A DNA stretch of 34,341 bases from Oscillospiraceae bacterium (GTDB taxonomy: Bacteria > Bacillota > Clostridia > Oscillospirales > Oscillospiraceae): contig WRDH01000032.1 of NCBI GenBank assembly GCA_009783555.1, positions 1 through 34,341 of the forward strand, read 5' to 3'. The notes under the pieces were generated by a model. That model had not been told where the DNA came from. It ran no database searches and saw nothing but the letters and a program-made list of their open reading frames with translations. A program made the translations under genes and the position numbers. Shown here one piece after another: positions 1-8,735 of this stretch; the stretch's first letter is position 1; each line of letters begins with the position of its first letter.

Positions 1-125
1 AATATAACAATCGGGCAAGACGTTTTTATGAAAAATACGGATTTGTTTTAGATGGGGCGAACAAAGAAATAGAAATTGGTGAAACTTTAATTGAAGTAAG
101 ATATGTGTTTTACCTAACAAACTGA
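1..125 (+). CDS. GNAT-family N-acetyltransferase, C-terminal fragment
   Basis: The window opens inside a gene. Reading from base 3, the frame gives about 40 residues beginning YNNRARRFYEKYGF and ending VRYVFYLTN before a TGA at 123-125. The pattern N-x-R-A-x-x-F-Y-E-K-x-G-F is the acetyl-CoA-binding motif B region near the C-terminus of GNAT acetyltransferases, and a short beta-strand tail follows it as expected. The substrate cannot be told from this fragment and the start lies outside the window. The gene converges on the response regulator that ends at 141, with only 15 bases between them and no clear terminator. Confidence 0.75.
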   Translation, partial: YNNRARRFYEKYGFVLDGANKEIEIGETLIEVRYVFYLTN

Positions 126-140
126 ACATTAAGCTGTTGC

Positions 141-761
141 TCACTTTGTTTGCCAGTAGAACACTGCCAGTTGGGTTCTGTCTCTTAGTTTCAATTTTTC
201 CAGAATTACGCTTAAGTAATTTCTCACAGTACCTTCGCTCAGAAACAGAGCGTCGGCAATTTCCTTGTTATTGAGACCTTTTGCCACTTGCTCAATGATT
301 TCCATCTCGCGTTCGTTTATATCGTAGTTTGATAAATCGGTTTTATTCTGACCTCCCAGAAAAGACGGAAGCTTGGCAACAATCTCATTACCAAATACGC
401 TTTGCCCTGACATCACTGACTTTAACGCCGGAATAATAGCTTCGGCGTTTTGTTTAACTAAATAACCTTTTGCGCCTATTTGCAATGCTTTGACTATATA
501 CTCATTATCGGAAAATGTCGTTAACAGCAAGACTTTTGCATCCGGATGCTTGCTCAAAATACGTTCTCCGGCATCCAACCCGCTAATCCCGCCCATTTGA
601 ATATCCATAAGCAGAATATCAGGCATGAAGCTCTCATAAAGCTCTATTGCCTCTTCGCCGCTTGTACCGACAGCCACCACCTCAATCTCAGAATCAGATT
701 GTAAAATGGTCTTTAGCGATGTGCAAATAAAAGAATCATCGTCTACAATAATTATTTTCAT
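141..761 (-). CDS. NarL/LuxR-family response regulator (LnrK-like)
   Basis: A 206-residue response regulator. The receiver domain (about 1-120) has the acidic pocket VDDD at 6-9, the phospho-acceptor Asp53 in LLMDIQMGG, the Thr in LLLTTFSD and the Lys in GYLVKQN. A LuxR-type helix-turn-helix follows at about 143-206 (LNNKEIADALFLSEGTVRNY). Its ATG overlaps the stop of the upstream kinase by four bases (ATGA, 758-761), so the two are translationally coupled. The protein should bind DNA after phosphorylation by that kinase. The facing ABC exporter operon at 2094 is the likely target. Domain architecture and size match LnrK/YfiK and LiaR-type regulators; the exact signal is inferred. Confidence 0.92.
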   Translation of the reverse strand: MKIIIVDDDSFICTSLKTILQSDSEIEVVAVGTSGEEAIELYESFMPDILLMDIQMGGISGLDAGERILSKHPDAKVLLLTTFSDNEYIVKALQIGAKGYLVKQNAEAIIPALKSVMSGQSVFGNEIVAKLPSFLGGQNKTDLSNYDINEREMEIIEQVAKGLNNKEIADALFLSEGTVRNYLSVILEKLKLRDRTQLAVFYWQTK

Positions 762-1954
762 AACACGCTCCTGTTATTGATTTTTGGCACTGATATGAAA
801 ATTTTAAATCCTCTTGTCTGATTTATGCGGAAAACACCGTTTAAGGCATCTACACGTTCTGACATGTTTTGCAGACCAATCCCACCGCCGCCGCTGCCAA
901 CGTTTCTGCTGCCCTGCACAGCACCGTTATCAGAAATAACCAGTTGATAAAATGAAGGATGCTCCATCAATGTAATGTTCGCCTCAGTAGCACTGCTATG
1001 CTTTGCTATGTTGCTGAGTGCCTCACGGACAATAGCGGCGAAGCAAAGCTTTATCGGAGTCGGCAAATCCCCGGCATCATAACGCAATTTAACGGGACAG
1101 AACATAAATCCGACAATCATAGCTTCCAATCTGCTTTTAAGGTCAATCGATTCATCATGCAAATCATGCACGCTGCTTCTGATGCTATCCATTGCATCAG
1201 ACAATGTGCCTTTTATCATATCAAGTTCATCGGTCAATTCTTCATCATCGGTATGTGTCACACGCAATGCACTTACTTGCAAAAGCGAGCGTGTCAGCAT
1301 ATGTCCGACGTTATCGTGAATCTCACGGGCGATACGGTTTCTTTCGGCAAGAGTGGCTAATTTTATCTCGTAGTCTTGTTTTCCTATAAGCTCACGGTTT
1401 CTCTGCTCCAAGCTTTCAGCCCGCTCCTTCGTACTGTCCCTCAACGCAAATAACTCATCGCGTCCTTTTATTTGAGTTTCGGTTCTGTACCGCAGCAAGA
1501 CTGCTATACCTGACGAGAATGTAATGACAATTGCCGATTGCAAAACAGATGTAGTAAAGCTGACCGGTAACGCAACAACCCAAAAGAAACGAAGAAACCA
1601 ACTTTTCCATAAGATACTTTCACTGTTATCGGTACTGTCGCTGTCACCTGTTTGTTCTCCCTCAACTTTTTCTGCTCCGGCTCCTGCTCCGGTTTTCGTT
1701 TCGGCTCTTGCCCCTGAGCTTGCACAGTCATAGGCAATGAGCGGCAGAAAAATTAGAAAATCCGAAACAAACAGGCAAAGAACAACATACCCGATACAAA
1801 GACTTATAGAGAGCCTGTTTTCAAAAAATCCGCTCAGCGAACTAACCGCCAGAGCAATAAACAGCGTGACAATTGATGCCCACCCAATCTCAGTAAACGA
1901 CATCGCAAGCATACAAAGCCCAAGTAATACAATTTTATCAATAAACTTCTGCAT
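758..1954 (-). CDS. DesK/NarX-type sensor histidine kinase (LnrJ-like)
   Basis: A 398-residue membrane histidine kinase. The N-terminal 150 residues hold several hydrophobic segments, interrupted at about 75-110 by a hydrophilic, low-complexity Ala/Gly/Glu/Ser/Asp stretch that is unusual between membrane helices. A coiled-coil linker leads to the HisKA_3 dimerisation motif ERNRIAREIHDNVGHML with the phospho-acceptor His213. The HATPase domain has an N-box-like SNIAKHSSATEANI and a glycine-rich GGGGIGLQNMSERV. The ATG at 1954 follows a GGGGTCGGG stretch. The gene is coupled to its regulator at 761 and stands back to back with the ABC-2 exporter. In the LnrJK-LMN family such kinases sense amphipathic antibiotics; that role is inferred here from context. 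Confidence 0.9.
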   Translation of the reverse strand: MQKFIDKIVLLGLCMLAMSFTEIGWASIVTLFIALAVSSLSGFFENRLSISLCIGYVVLCLFVSDFLIFLPLIAYDCASSGARAETKTGAGAGAEKVEGEQTGDSDSTDNSESILWKSWFLRFFWVVALPVSFTTSVLQSAIVITFSSGIAVLLRYRTETQIKGRDELFALRDSTKERAESLEQRNRELIGKQDYEIKLATLAERNRIAREIHDNVGHMLTRSLLQVSALRVTHTDDEELTDELDMIKGTLSDAMDSIRSSVHDLHDESIDLKSRLEAMIVGFMFCPVKLRYDAGDLPTPIKLCFAAIVREALSNIAKHSSATEANITLMEHPSFYQLVISDNGAVQGSRNVGSGGGGIGLQNMSERVDALNGVFRINQTRGFKIFISVPKINNRSVL

Positions 1955-1981
1955 CCCGACCCCTAAATCAGACCCGAAAAA

Positions 1982-2003
1982 GTGACATTTGTCACATAGT
2001 ATA
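1982..2003 (-). promoter_or_regulatory. candidate promoter and palindromic operator of the two-component operon
   Basis: GTGACA-TT-TGTCAC (1982-1995) is a perfect 6-bp inverted repeat in the divergent region between the kinase and the ABC operon. On the minus strand it lies directly downstream of an extended -10-like sequence TGG-TATACT (TATACT at 1998-2003). No good -35 is visible. The arrangement would suit a regulator site near the transcription start, for example for the adjacent NarL-type regulator. The function is inferred. Confidence 0.4.
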
Positions 2004-2093
2004 CCATGAAACTAATGACTATGCTCACTGTTTTTCCTCGTAGCGGTTTGCTAGAATACGGACATACAAAAGTTTGAAAGGAAGAAAATAAAC

Positions 2094-3023
2094 ATGATTC
2101 AAGTAAATAACCTTGTAAAACGTTACGGTGATTTGGTCGCGCTTGACCATTTTAACCTCGAAGTACGCGAGGGAGAAATATTCGGGCTTTTAGGACCTAA
2201 TGGATCAGGCAAAACTACCGCCATTAATTGTATGCTTTCCTTACTGAAATTCAGCAAGGGTGAAGTGAAGCTTTTTGGCGAACCTATGAGACCCGGCAAT
2301 TACTCGAGCAAAAGACGCATCGGTATAGTTATGCAAAATGTAGCCGTATTTAACGAACTGACTGTAATCGAAAATATTGATTACTTTTGCGGGCTTTATG
2401 TACCCGATAAAAATGAACGCAGACCGCTTGTTGAAGAAGCGATTGCATTTACGGGGCTTCATGATTTCCGCAAGTTTTTACCAAAGAAACTAAGCGGCGG
2501 CTTGCTGCGGCGTTTGAACATAGCTTGCGGTATAGCACACAAGCCCGACCTTATATTCCTTGATGAGCCTACGGTCGCTGTTGACCCGCAAAGCCGAAAC
2601 CACATCCTTGAAGGCATTGTGAATCTCAACAGAAACGGAGCAACCATAGTCTACACGTCACATTATATGGAAGAGGTTGAACAGATTTGCACCCGCATCA
2701 TGATTATGGACAAAGGGAAAGCAGTTGCAACGGGGACAAAAGAAGAACTCAAGGCAATGATCCGTGCCGGCGAGAAACTAACCGTGGAGATTTTTGACTT
2801 GTCCGACACTGTTTTGAATGAGATAAAGTCGCTTAGCGGACTGATTGAAGCTGAATATGACAATCAATTGTTAACGGCTCGTTGTGTTAATGAAAGCTAC
2901 TGCTTGAGTGCGGTGCTTGATACACTCCGACGCAATAATGTCGGTTTCGGGCGAGTATTCTCTGAGCCGCCGACTCTCAACGATGTTTTTCTTGAAATCA
3001 CCGGTAAAGACTTAAAAGACTAG
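2094..3023 (+). CDS. ABC-2 exporter ATP-binding protein (LnrL-like)
   Basis: A 309-residue ATPase that should power the two following permeases. It has Walker A GPNGSGKT (34-41), the Q-loop region IGIVMQNVAVFNELT, a signature LSGGLLRRL in which the usual LSGGQ Gln is Leu, Walker B LIFLDEPTVAVDP and the H-loop TSHYMEE. The C-terminal 80 residues form the extension common in drug/lipid exporter ATPases (DrrA/NatA type). AAGGAAG lies upstream of ATG 2094. Only 14 bases separate it from the first permease, so it is the first gene of a three-gene operon. Its length is close to that of LnrL. The substrate is not visible in the sequence; toxic amphiphile export is inferred from the operon layout. 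Confidence 0.93.
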   Translation: MIQVNNLVKRYGDLVALDHFNLEVREGEIFGLLGPNGSGKTTAINCMLSLLKFSKGEVKLFGEPMRPGNYSSKRRIGIVMQNVAVFNELTVIENIDYFCGLYVPDKNERRPLVEEAIAFTGLHDFRKFLPKKLSGGLLRRLNIACGIAHKPDLIFLDEPTVAVDPQSRNHILEGIVNLNRNGATIVYTSHYMEEVEQICTRIMIMDKGKAVATGTKEELKAMIRAGEKLTVEIFDLSDTVLNEIKSLSGLIEAEYDNQLLTARCVNESYCLSAVLDTLRRNNVGFGRVFSEPPTLNDVFLEITGKDLKD

Positions 3024-3037
3024 GAGAGTGGGAAAGA

Positions 3038-4171
3038 ATGTTTAGAAATATTTACGGAAAACGCATCCTCTTTAGTCTTCGTGACAGGAGCACCATGATT
3101 TGGACATTAATCTTCCCTCTTGTGCTTGGAACTTTATTCTTCGCTGTTTTTGGCGGTATTGATACATCAGGTTTGCTTGAGACTTCCCCGCTTGGTGTTG
3201 TAAACGATGAAGCCTTCAGACAAGATGAAGCATTTAAAGTAGCTCTGGAATCTGTATCCGGTGAAGATGGTTTGTTTGAGCTCCATATTTTTGAGAATAC
3301 ATCAGATGCAGACTCTGCACTCGAAAATGGCGATATCACGGGGTATGTCATTGCAGGGGACATTCCTACACTCATCATCACAAGCGATGGCATTTCACAA
3401 ACAATCGCTAAAAGCTTTTTGGACAGATTCATTCAAACAAGAAGCAGCATAATACATGTGATTGCAACAAATCCCGCAGCGGCAGCCGATTTACCGGCAC
3501 TTCTCGCTCCGGTAACTTTCACCGAAGAAATAACGCTTTCAAACAACCCTCCGAGCAATGTACTTAATTACTTTTATGCTCTTTTTGCTATGGTCAGTAT
3601 GTATGGGGGATTCCAAGGGCTCAATACCGTTGTGTATCTGCAAGCAAACATGTCCGCTCTGGGTGCACGCCGCACAGTATCCCCGGCAAAGCGCTGGAAG
3701 CTGGTTCTCTATGATCTGCTCGGCGGACTGACGATACAGTTTGCGTGCCTTGTAATACTTGTAGCATATCTATCTTTGGTGCTTGGAATCGATTTCGGGT
3801 CTCAAGTGGGTCTTATTTTGTTGACATGCCTTGCAGGCAGTATGCTTGGCGTATCGTTCGGCGCAATGGTCAGTGTGTCTTCAAAGTTTAAAGAGAATGC
3901 TAAGGTTGCTATATTGATATCCGTTTCGATGTTAAGTGTTTTTCTTTCAGGCTTAATGGTTGGCGGTATTAATTATATCATAGCTCAAAGAGCGCCGATC
4001 GTCGCATGGATTAATCCTGCCGCCCGTATCACCGATGCATTTTACAGCCTCTATTTTTACGATACATACGGGCATTTTTTCCTGAACATCGGTATCGTCT
4101 TTGGTATGTCGGTTATCATGTTCATTATAACGGCAGTATTTTTAAGGAGGCAACGTTATGAAAGTATTTAA
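3038..4171 (+). CDS. ABC-2 type permease, first subunit (LnrM-like)
   Basis: A 377-residue membrane protein with the ABC-2 plan: one N-terminal membrane helix (about 20-40, MIWTLIFPLVLGTLFFAVF), a large hydrophilic extracytoplasmic domain (about 45-175), then five or six C-terminal helices (about 180-370). It follows the ATPase by 14 bases behind a GGAGAG site and overlaps the next permease by 14 bases. It probably pairs with that permease as a heterodimer. Positively charged residues end the protein (RRQRYESI). The family assignment is firm; the transported compound is unknown. Confidence 0.9.
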   Translation: MFRNIYGKRILFSLRDRSTMIWTLIFPLVLGTLFFAVFGGIDTSGLLETSPLGVVNDEAFRQDEAFKVALESVSGEDGLFELHIFENTSDADSALENGDITGYVIAGDIPTLIITSDGISQTIAKSFLDRFIQTRSSIIHVIATNPAAAADLPALLAPVTFTEEITLSNNPPSNVLNYFYALFAMVSMYGGFQGLNTVVYLQANMSALGARRTVSPAKRWKLVLYDLLGGLTIQFACLVILVAYLSLVLGIDFGSQVGLILLTCLAGSMLGVSFGAMVSVSSKFKENAKVAILISVSMLSVFLSGLMVGGINYIIAQRAPIVAWINPAARITDAFYSLYFYDTYGHFFLNIGIVFGMSVIMFIITAVFLRRQRYESI

Positions 4172-5369
4172 GGCGTGTATGCTTGTCATAAAGCATTATT
4201 ATATGACTTATGTCATCAACATCGTGATATTCATGGTTCTGGCAATAGTTCTCTCCGGTTTTATGGCACAGCAGTTCGACACCAATTTCTTTGCTGTCAG
4301 ACCCAATTTGGCTATTGTTAACCGGGATGGTGAAAGCCCTATAGTCGACGGGCTAATAAAACACCTTCGTGAAAACAGCAACGAGGTAGAGCTAAATGAT
4401 GACAAAAGAGCACTGCAGGACGCAACCTTCTACCATGCTGTAGACTACATTCTGATTATCCCTCAAGGATTTCGCGACAGCTTTATAGAAGGTACGCCAA
4501 AAACTCTTGAGACAGTCAAAACTACACAAACCGCGAGAGGTTTTGTGGCTGATAGTCTTGTCGAGCAGTACCTAAATCTGGTTCGTGTGTATATGGCGGC
4601 GGGTGGAGATAAAAGTGAAGAATCTATAGTATCGACTGCTCTGCATGATTTGTCCAATGAAGCTACCGTGGTAAAAAAGCAGTTTGGCACAAGTGCTCCT
4701 GTAGATCAGGTTTTCATTATGTATGTGCAGATGCTGAATTTCATCTTGGTAACTCTGGTTTTCCTCAGTGTCACAAATGTAACTATGGTATTTAAGCGTT
4801 CGGATTTGAGAATGAGAAATCTTTGTGCTCCGCTGAAACCACGCGCTCTGAATCTGCAACAAGTTCTTGCATGCGCAGCTATGAGCACTTTTGTTTGGAT
4901 GCTATTGGTGACGGTGGGAGTTATAATGTACGGCGGAAATCTCGGTGGAGTCGATACACGCATAATTGTACTGATGCTGCTTAACAGCTTTGTAATCACG
5001 ATTTTCGCTTTGGCTCTGGCTGCACTGGCAAGCAACTTTGTCAGCAGTGGTAACGCTCAAAATGCCGTTGCGAATATAATGACTCTTGCTCTTTGCTTTC
5101 TCGGCGGTGTGTTTGTACCTCGCTATATGTTAAGTGACAGCCTTCTGGCGGTGTCCCGGTTCCTGCCGACTTACTGGAATGTAATAGCACTGGAAAGGGC
5201 AACAGAACTAACTTCGTTCGATTCAAGCACATTGGCACCGTTTTGGCAGGCAATTGCGATACAGTTGGCGTTTGCGGCTGCGGTATTCTGCGTTTCTCTC
5301 CTCGTCGGCAAGCACATCAATCAATCCGAACGGTTTGTCAACAGCGTTCGCACTGAGCTCGAGGGGTAA
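4158..5369 (+). CDS. ABC-2 type permease, second subunit (LnrN-like)
   Basis: A 403-residue membrane protein with the same architecture as its upstream neighbour: an N-terminal helix (about 15-38), an external domain (about 40-180) and a cluster of helices to about residue 385. The start ATG 4158 has a perfect AGGAGG seven bases upstream, inside the end of the previous gene, which indicates translational coupling. It completes an ATPase-permease-permease operon. The 3' end faces ileS and is followed after about 45 bases by a 27-bp-arm inverted repeat that could also stop transcription from either side. Confidence 0.9.
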   Translation: MKVFKACMLVIKHYYMTYVINIVIFMVLAIVLSGFMAQQFDTNFFAVRPNLAIVNRDGESPIVDGLIKHLRENSNEVELNDDKRALQDATFYHAVDYILIIPQGFRDSFIEGTPKTLETVKTTQTARGFVADSLVEQYLNLVRVYMAAGGDKSEESIVSTALHDLSNEATVVKKQFGTSAPVDQVFIMYVQMLNFILVTLVFLSVTNVTMVFKRSDLRMRNLCAPLKPRALNLQQVLACAAMSTFVWMLLVTVGVIMYGGNLGGVDTRIIVLMLLNSFVITIFALALAALASNFVSSGNAQNAVANIMTLALCFLGGVFVPRYMLSDSLLAVSRFLPTYWNVIALERATELTSFDSSTLAPFWQAIAIQLAFAAAVFCVSLLVGKHINQSERFVNSVRTELEG

Positions 5370-5412
5370 GGGGCTTGAGGGAGTTGCAAGTCACGCAGGT
5401 ACTTCCAACTAC

Positions 5413-5516
5413 GTCATTCTGCGCGTCAGTCGCAGAATCTATTGTCGTATGTAGTTGTTCTTCCGGACATACCGCATCGTCGCAACATGGATTCTGCGAC
5501 TGACGCGCAGAATGAC
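5413..5516. repeat. MITE-like palindromic element, copy 1
   Basis: Two perfect 27-bp inverted arms (5413-5439 and 5490-5516, beginning GTCATTCTGCGCGTCAGTCG) enclose 50 bases. A second copy with the same left arm lies at 27189-27289. It sits between the convergent ABC operon and ileS, where it could form a hairpin in either transcript. No open reading frame lies inside, so it would need a transposase supplied elsewhere. No clear target-site duplication is seen. Confidence 0.85.
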
Positions 5517-5534
5517 CGGGGCTTGTTTTATTAA

Positions 5535-6596
5535 TTACGGGAATTCCTTACCAATCCTTATAACAATCGCATCACCGTTATCATCTTGAAGCTCTACGGT
5601 TGTCAATGCATTTGCCATCTCATCAGTAATGCGACACAAGGTCTCTGTTTGGATATAGTCTGCCCATTGTTTTGGATAGTCTCCGGTTATTGCTATCACT
5701 ATTCTGTCCATGATGTCGCAGCCCATTTGTTTTCGGGCTTCCTGGACGTGCCTGACTATATCGCGAGCCAAGCCCTCGCTTCTAAGTTCATCTGTTATCG
5801 TCAGGTCTAATGATACTACTGTGCCGCGGTCGCCGGCTACGGGGACGTTTTCTTTTGATTGGTAGGTGACAAGGATTATTTCAGAGTCAAAGTCTTCATC
5901 TACCCCGTTGATTTTCAAAACAACCTTATCATCTTTTAGCTCATATTGACCTGACTTTACTGCTTTGATGATTTCCGGAACCCTGTCAGGATAGCGGTTT
6001 CTGATTTCATTGAAGTTCGGGTCATATTTTAGTGTCGCGATATCGCTGACATCTTTTAGAATCTCGATAGATTTGACATTTAGTTCTTCTGCAATGGTAT
6101 CACCGAACTCGGTTAGCAGCTCATTTGCTTCCGCATCAACGAAAGCGACTTTCATCATACTGAGCGGCTGACGGTTTTTGATGCTATTTTTGTTACGTAC
6201 CGATCTGGCGAGAGTAATGATGCTTTGTACTCTCTCCACCTGCAAAACCAACTCTTCGTTTTTGTATGAAAACGGTACTCGGGGCCAATCTGTTAAATGT
6301 ACTGAGTAGCCGCCTGTCAATGTTTTATACAGCATTTCCGAAATTATCGGAGCAACAGGTGCGAGCAGCTTTGTTATATTTACAAGAACATAATAAAGCG
6401 TTTCGTAGGCGTTTTGTTTATCGGCGGTCATATCAGAACCCCAGAAGCGTCTTCTCGAACGCCTGATGTACCAGTTTGTCAAGCCATTAATCAATGACAC
6501 AAGAGGAGCAACATACTTGTCGATATGATATTCATCCATACTTAGTTCGATGGTTGTTGCTTTATCATATAATTCCGCAAGAATCCATTTGTCAAG
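5535..6596 (-). pseudogene. ileS: ileS 3' part: anticodon-binding and C-terminal region after an in-frame stop
   Basis: This stretch continues the isoleucyl-tRNA synthetase reading frame directly after the TAA at 6597-6599. It starts LDKWILAELYDKATTIEL, the first helix of the class Ia anticodon-binding domain, and runs 353 codons to the normal C-terminus. The first ATG in frame is at 6539, nineteen codons in, so independent translation would lose the first helix; no ribosome-binding site stands out there. Conserved motifs such as NGLTNWYIRRSRRRFW and LTITDELRSEGLARDIVR are intact, and no further stop or frameshift occurs. Together with the upstream part the protein would be about 1040 residues, the normal size for this IleRS type. 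The break is therefore one nonsense codon, either a real mutation or a sequence error. Confidence 0.85.
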
Positions 6597-8657
6597 TTAA
6601 TTATCTGAATTAGGCTCTTTCAACTCGCCCGGATGGAATTTGTCGATATTAGCATATGAAATATAGAAGTTGCAGGCATTCCAGAACGGCAGAAGGATTG
6701 ACTGATACATTTCGGGGATACCTGAATCACTGAACAACAAATCACCTATCAGCATTGCGTTCGATTGATACATATAGAGCCTGAAAGCATCCGTTCCGTA
6801 TTTAAGCATCAAATCCATCGGGTCGGAGTAGTTTTTAGAAGATTTTGACAGCTTTTTACCATCGCCCGCGAGTATTGTACCGTGTACGATACAATTCTTA
6901 AACGCAGGCTTGTCAAACAACGCAACCGATAGCACATGCATATAATAGAACCAGCATCTTATCTGCCCTGTGTACTCGACTATAAAATCGCTCGGATAAT
7001 GCGATTCAAACCACTCTTTGTTTTCAAACGGGTAGTGCTTTTGCGCAAATGTAACAGAACCGCTCTCAAACCAGCAATCGAGAACTTCCGGTATACGGTA
7101 CATCGTACCGGTGCATTTTTTACATCTAAAAGTTACTTCGTCCATAAACTGCCTGTGCAAATCAGTCATCCGTACTCCGGATGCCTTATAGATATCATCA
7201 ATGCTTCCTAATACAACCTGCTCTGAGCATGCATCACAAACCCATATCGGCATGGGCGTACTCCAGTATCTGTTTCGCGAAATATTCCAGTCGCGTGCGT
7301 TTTCCAACCAATTACCAAAACGTCCGTGTTTTACCGTTTCGGGAACCCAGTTAATTTCTTCGTTAACTGCAAGCAAGCGATCTTTTATTTTCTCAATGCT
7401 AAAGTACCACGCATCCATTGCACGGTATATCAAAGGCTCTCTGCATCTCCAGCAATGCGGATAATTATGCTCCATTGTTCCATCCTGCACAGCCTTTCCG
7501 CTAGCGTACAGATGACGGACTATTGATGAATTCGTATCAATAACGTTTTTCGGGTCATCCTTTGAATGGAAATCAAATACATCCTCCGTAAACCGTCCCC
7601 CCGCATCAACGGGGTTTACAAACGGGATTCCGTGCTTTTTGCAAGTCCAATAGTCATCTTCACCGAATGCCGGTGCTGTATGTACAATACCGACGCCATC
7701 TTTTGAATCGACATAATCGACTGTTACTACTTTAAATGCACCTTGTGTTTTGTATTTTGCAAAATAGGGAAAAAGAGGCTCGTAATTTATTCCTGCCAGT
7801 TCCGATCCATGGCTTTTTTTTACTGTAACCGGCTCATTCCCGAATATTTTTTCGTACATTGGGATTGTATCTGTGCTTGCGACGTATATTTCATCTCCGA
7901 CTTGGATAAATGAATAGTTGATAGCCGCCCCGACAGCAAGACACATGTTTGATGGCAGTGTCCACGGTGTTGTTGTCCATGCCAGAAAGAAAACCGGTTT
8001 GCCTTCAACTTCAATATCTGCCTTGAATTTGACAATGACCCATCTGTCCTGCCTCGGACGTGTCGAGTCAGATTCTCTTGTGTCTGAAATTGATAATGAT
8101 GTCTCACATTTCATACAGTACGGCGTGACCCGGTAGTCTTTGTATATTAACCCCTTGTCATAGCATTGCTTGAACACCCACATAACGCTTTCCATAAAAC
8201 CGATGTTCATCGTCTTATATGCGCCGTCATAATCCACCCAACGCGCCATTTGCTCAACATATTTTCGCCAGGCTTCATTACTGCTCGAAACAATATCAAA
8301 ACAAGCATCGTTAAATCGCCCGATATCACTATCAATCTCGTGTTTATTATCAATACCCAATACTTTTTCCGCTTGATTCTCAATAGGCAATCCATGGCAA
8401 TCCCATCCCCAGACACGGGGAACAGAGTACCCCTTCATTGTCCAATAGCGGGCTATCATATCCTTAATAAACGATACTAGAACTGTCCCATGGTGGGGGC
8501 TTCCTGTCGGGAACGGAGGCCCGTCATAAAAAACTATTTCGCCTTTATTTTCCTTCTCAACGGATTTCTCAAAAACTTTCTCATCTTTCCAGAACTTTAA
8601 GACATCCTTCTGTATCCTTGTAAAATCCGGTTTTCCGCTCAACTCGGTATAACTCAT
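6597..8657 (-). CDS. ileS: isoleucine-tRNA ligase, N-terminal catalytic and editing part (ends at premature TAA)
   Basis: A class Ia synthetase that attaches isoleucine to tRNA-Ile in the cytoplasm. The 686 residues include the HIGH-type motif PTGSPHHGTVL (about 50-60), the CP1 editing region with TTPWTLPSN, cysteine pairs that may bind zinc (CDACSEQV and CKKC), and the KMSKS-type motif GKKLSKSSKNY near the C-terminus. This motif set belongs to the eukaryote/archaea-like IleRS branch found in many Firmicutes, which is often mupirocin tolerant. The ATG at 8657 has GGAGG upstream. The frame stops at TAA 6597-6599 just before the anticodon-binding domain, although the same frame continues perfectly behind it. 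A product ending here could not be a normal synthetase. Confidence 0.93.
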   Translation of the reverse strand: MSYTELSGKPDFTRIQKDVLKFWKDEKVFEKSVEKENKGEIVFYDGPPFPTGSPHHGTVLVSFIKDMIARYWTMKGYSVPRVWGWDCHGLPIENQAEKVLGIDNKHEIDSDIGRFNDACFDIVSSSNEAWRKYVEQMARWVDYDGAYKTMNIGFMESVMWVFKQCYDKGLIYKDYRVTPYCMKCETSLSISDTRESDSTRPRQDRWVIVKFKADIEVEGKPVFFLAWTTTPWTLPSNMCLAVGAAINYSFIQVGDEIYVASTDTIPMYEKIFGNEPVTVKKSHGSELAGINYEPLFPYFAKYKTQGAFKVVTVDYVDSKDGVGIVHTAPAFGEDDYWTCKKHGIPFVNPVDAGGRFTEDVFDFHSKDDPKNVIDTNSSIVRHLYASGKAVQDGTMEHNYPHCWRCREPLIYRAMDAWYFSIEKIKDRLLAVNEEINWVPETVKHGRFGNWLENARDWNISRNRYWSTPMPIWVCDACSEQVVLGSIDDIYKASGVRMTDLHRQFMDEVTFRCKKCTGTMYRIPEVLDCWFESGSVTFAQKHYPFENKEWFESHYPSDFIVEYTGQIRCWFYYMHVLSVALFDKPAFKNCIVHGTILAGDGKKLSKSSKNYSDPMDLMLKYGTDAFRLYMYQSNAMLIGDLLFSDSGIPEMYQSILLPFWNACNFYISYANIDKFHPGELKEPNSDN

Positions 8658-8690
8658 CTTTATTCATTCCTCCAATATAGATGTAAGTGA

Positions 8691-8719
8691 TTTTATTAGA
8701 AAGCTGAACGCTTTGTCAA
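8691..8719 (-). promoter_or_regulatory. candidate ileS promoter
   Basis: On the minus strand a perfect TTGACA (8714-8719) precedes AT-rich -10 candidates at 8691-8698 (ATAAAA with a 17-bp spacer, or TAATAA with 15). The resulting leader would be only about 30-40 bases before ATG 8657. That leaves no room for a T-box leader, which commonly controls ileS in Firmicutes. Confidence 0.45.
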
Positions 8720-8735
8720 GTGTAAGTTGTCAGAG

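Noticed and set aside
959-1360. Plus-strand open reading frame of 133 codons opposite the DesK-type kinase
   Set aside because: The other strand encodes the HisKA_3 and HATPase motifs of the kinase; the plus-strand frame has no recognisable domain or ribosome-binding site.
6597-6599. Selenocysteine or pyrrolysine at the ileS stop
   Set aside because: The codon is TAA; selenocysteine uses TGA and pyrrolysine TAG.
6540-6600. Frameshift or a natural domain split as the cause of the broken ileS
   Set aside because: Both parts are in exactly the same frame, so no frameshift exists. A natural split is unlikely, because the first possible start codon (6539) falls 19 codons into the anticodon-binding domain and has no clear ribosome-binding site.
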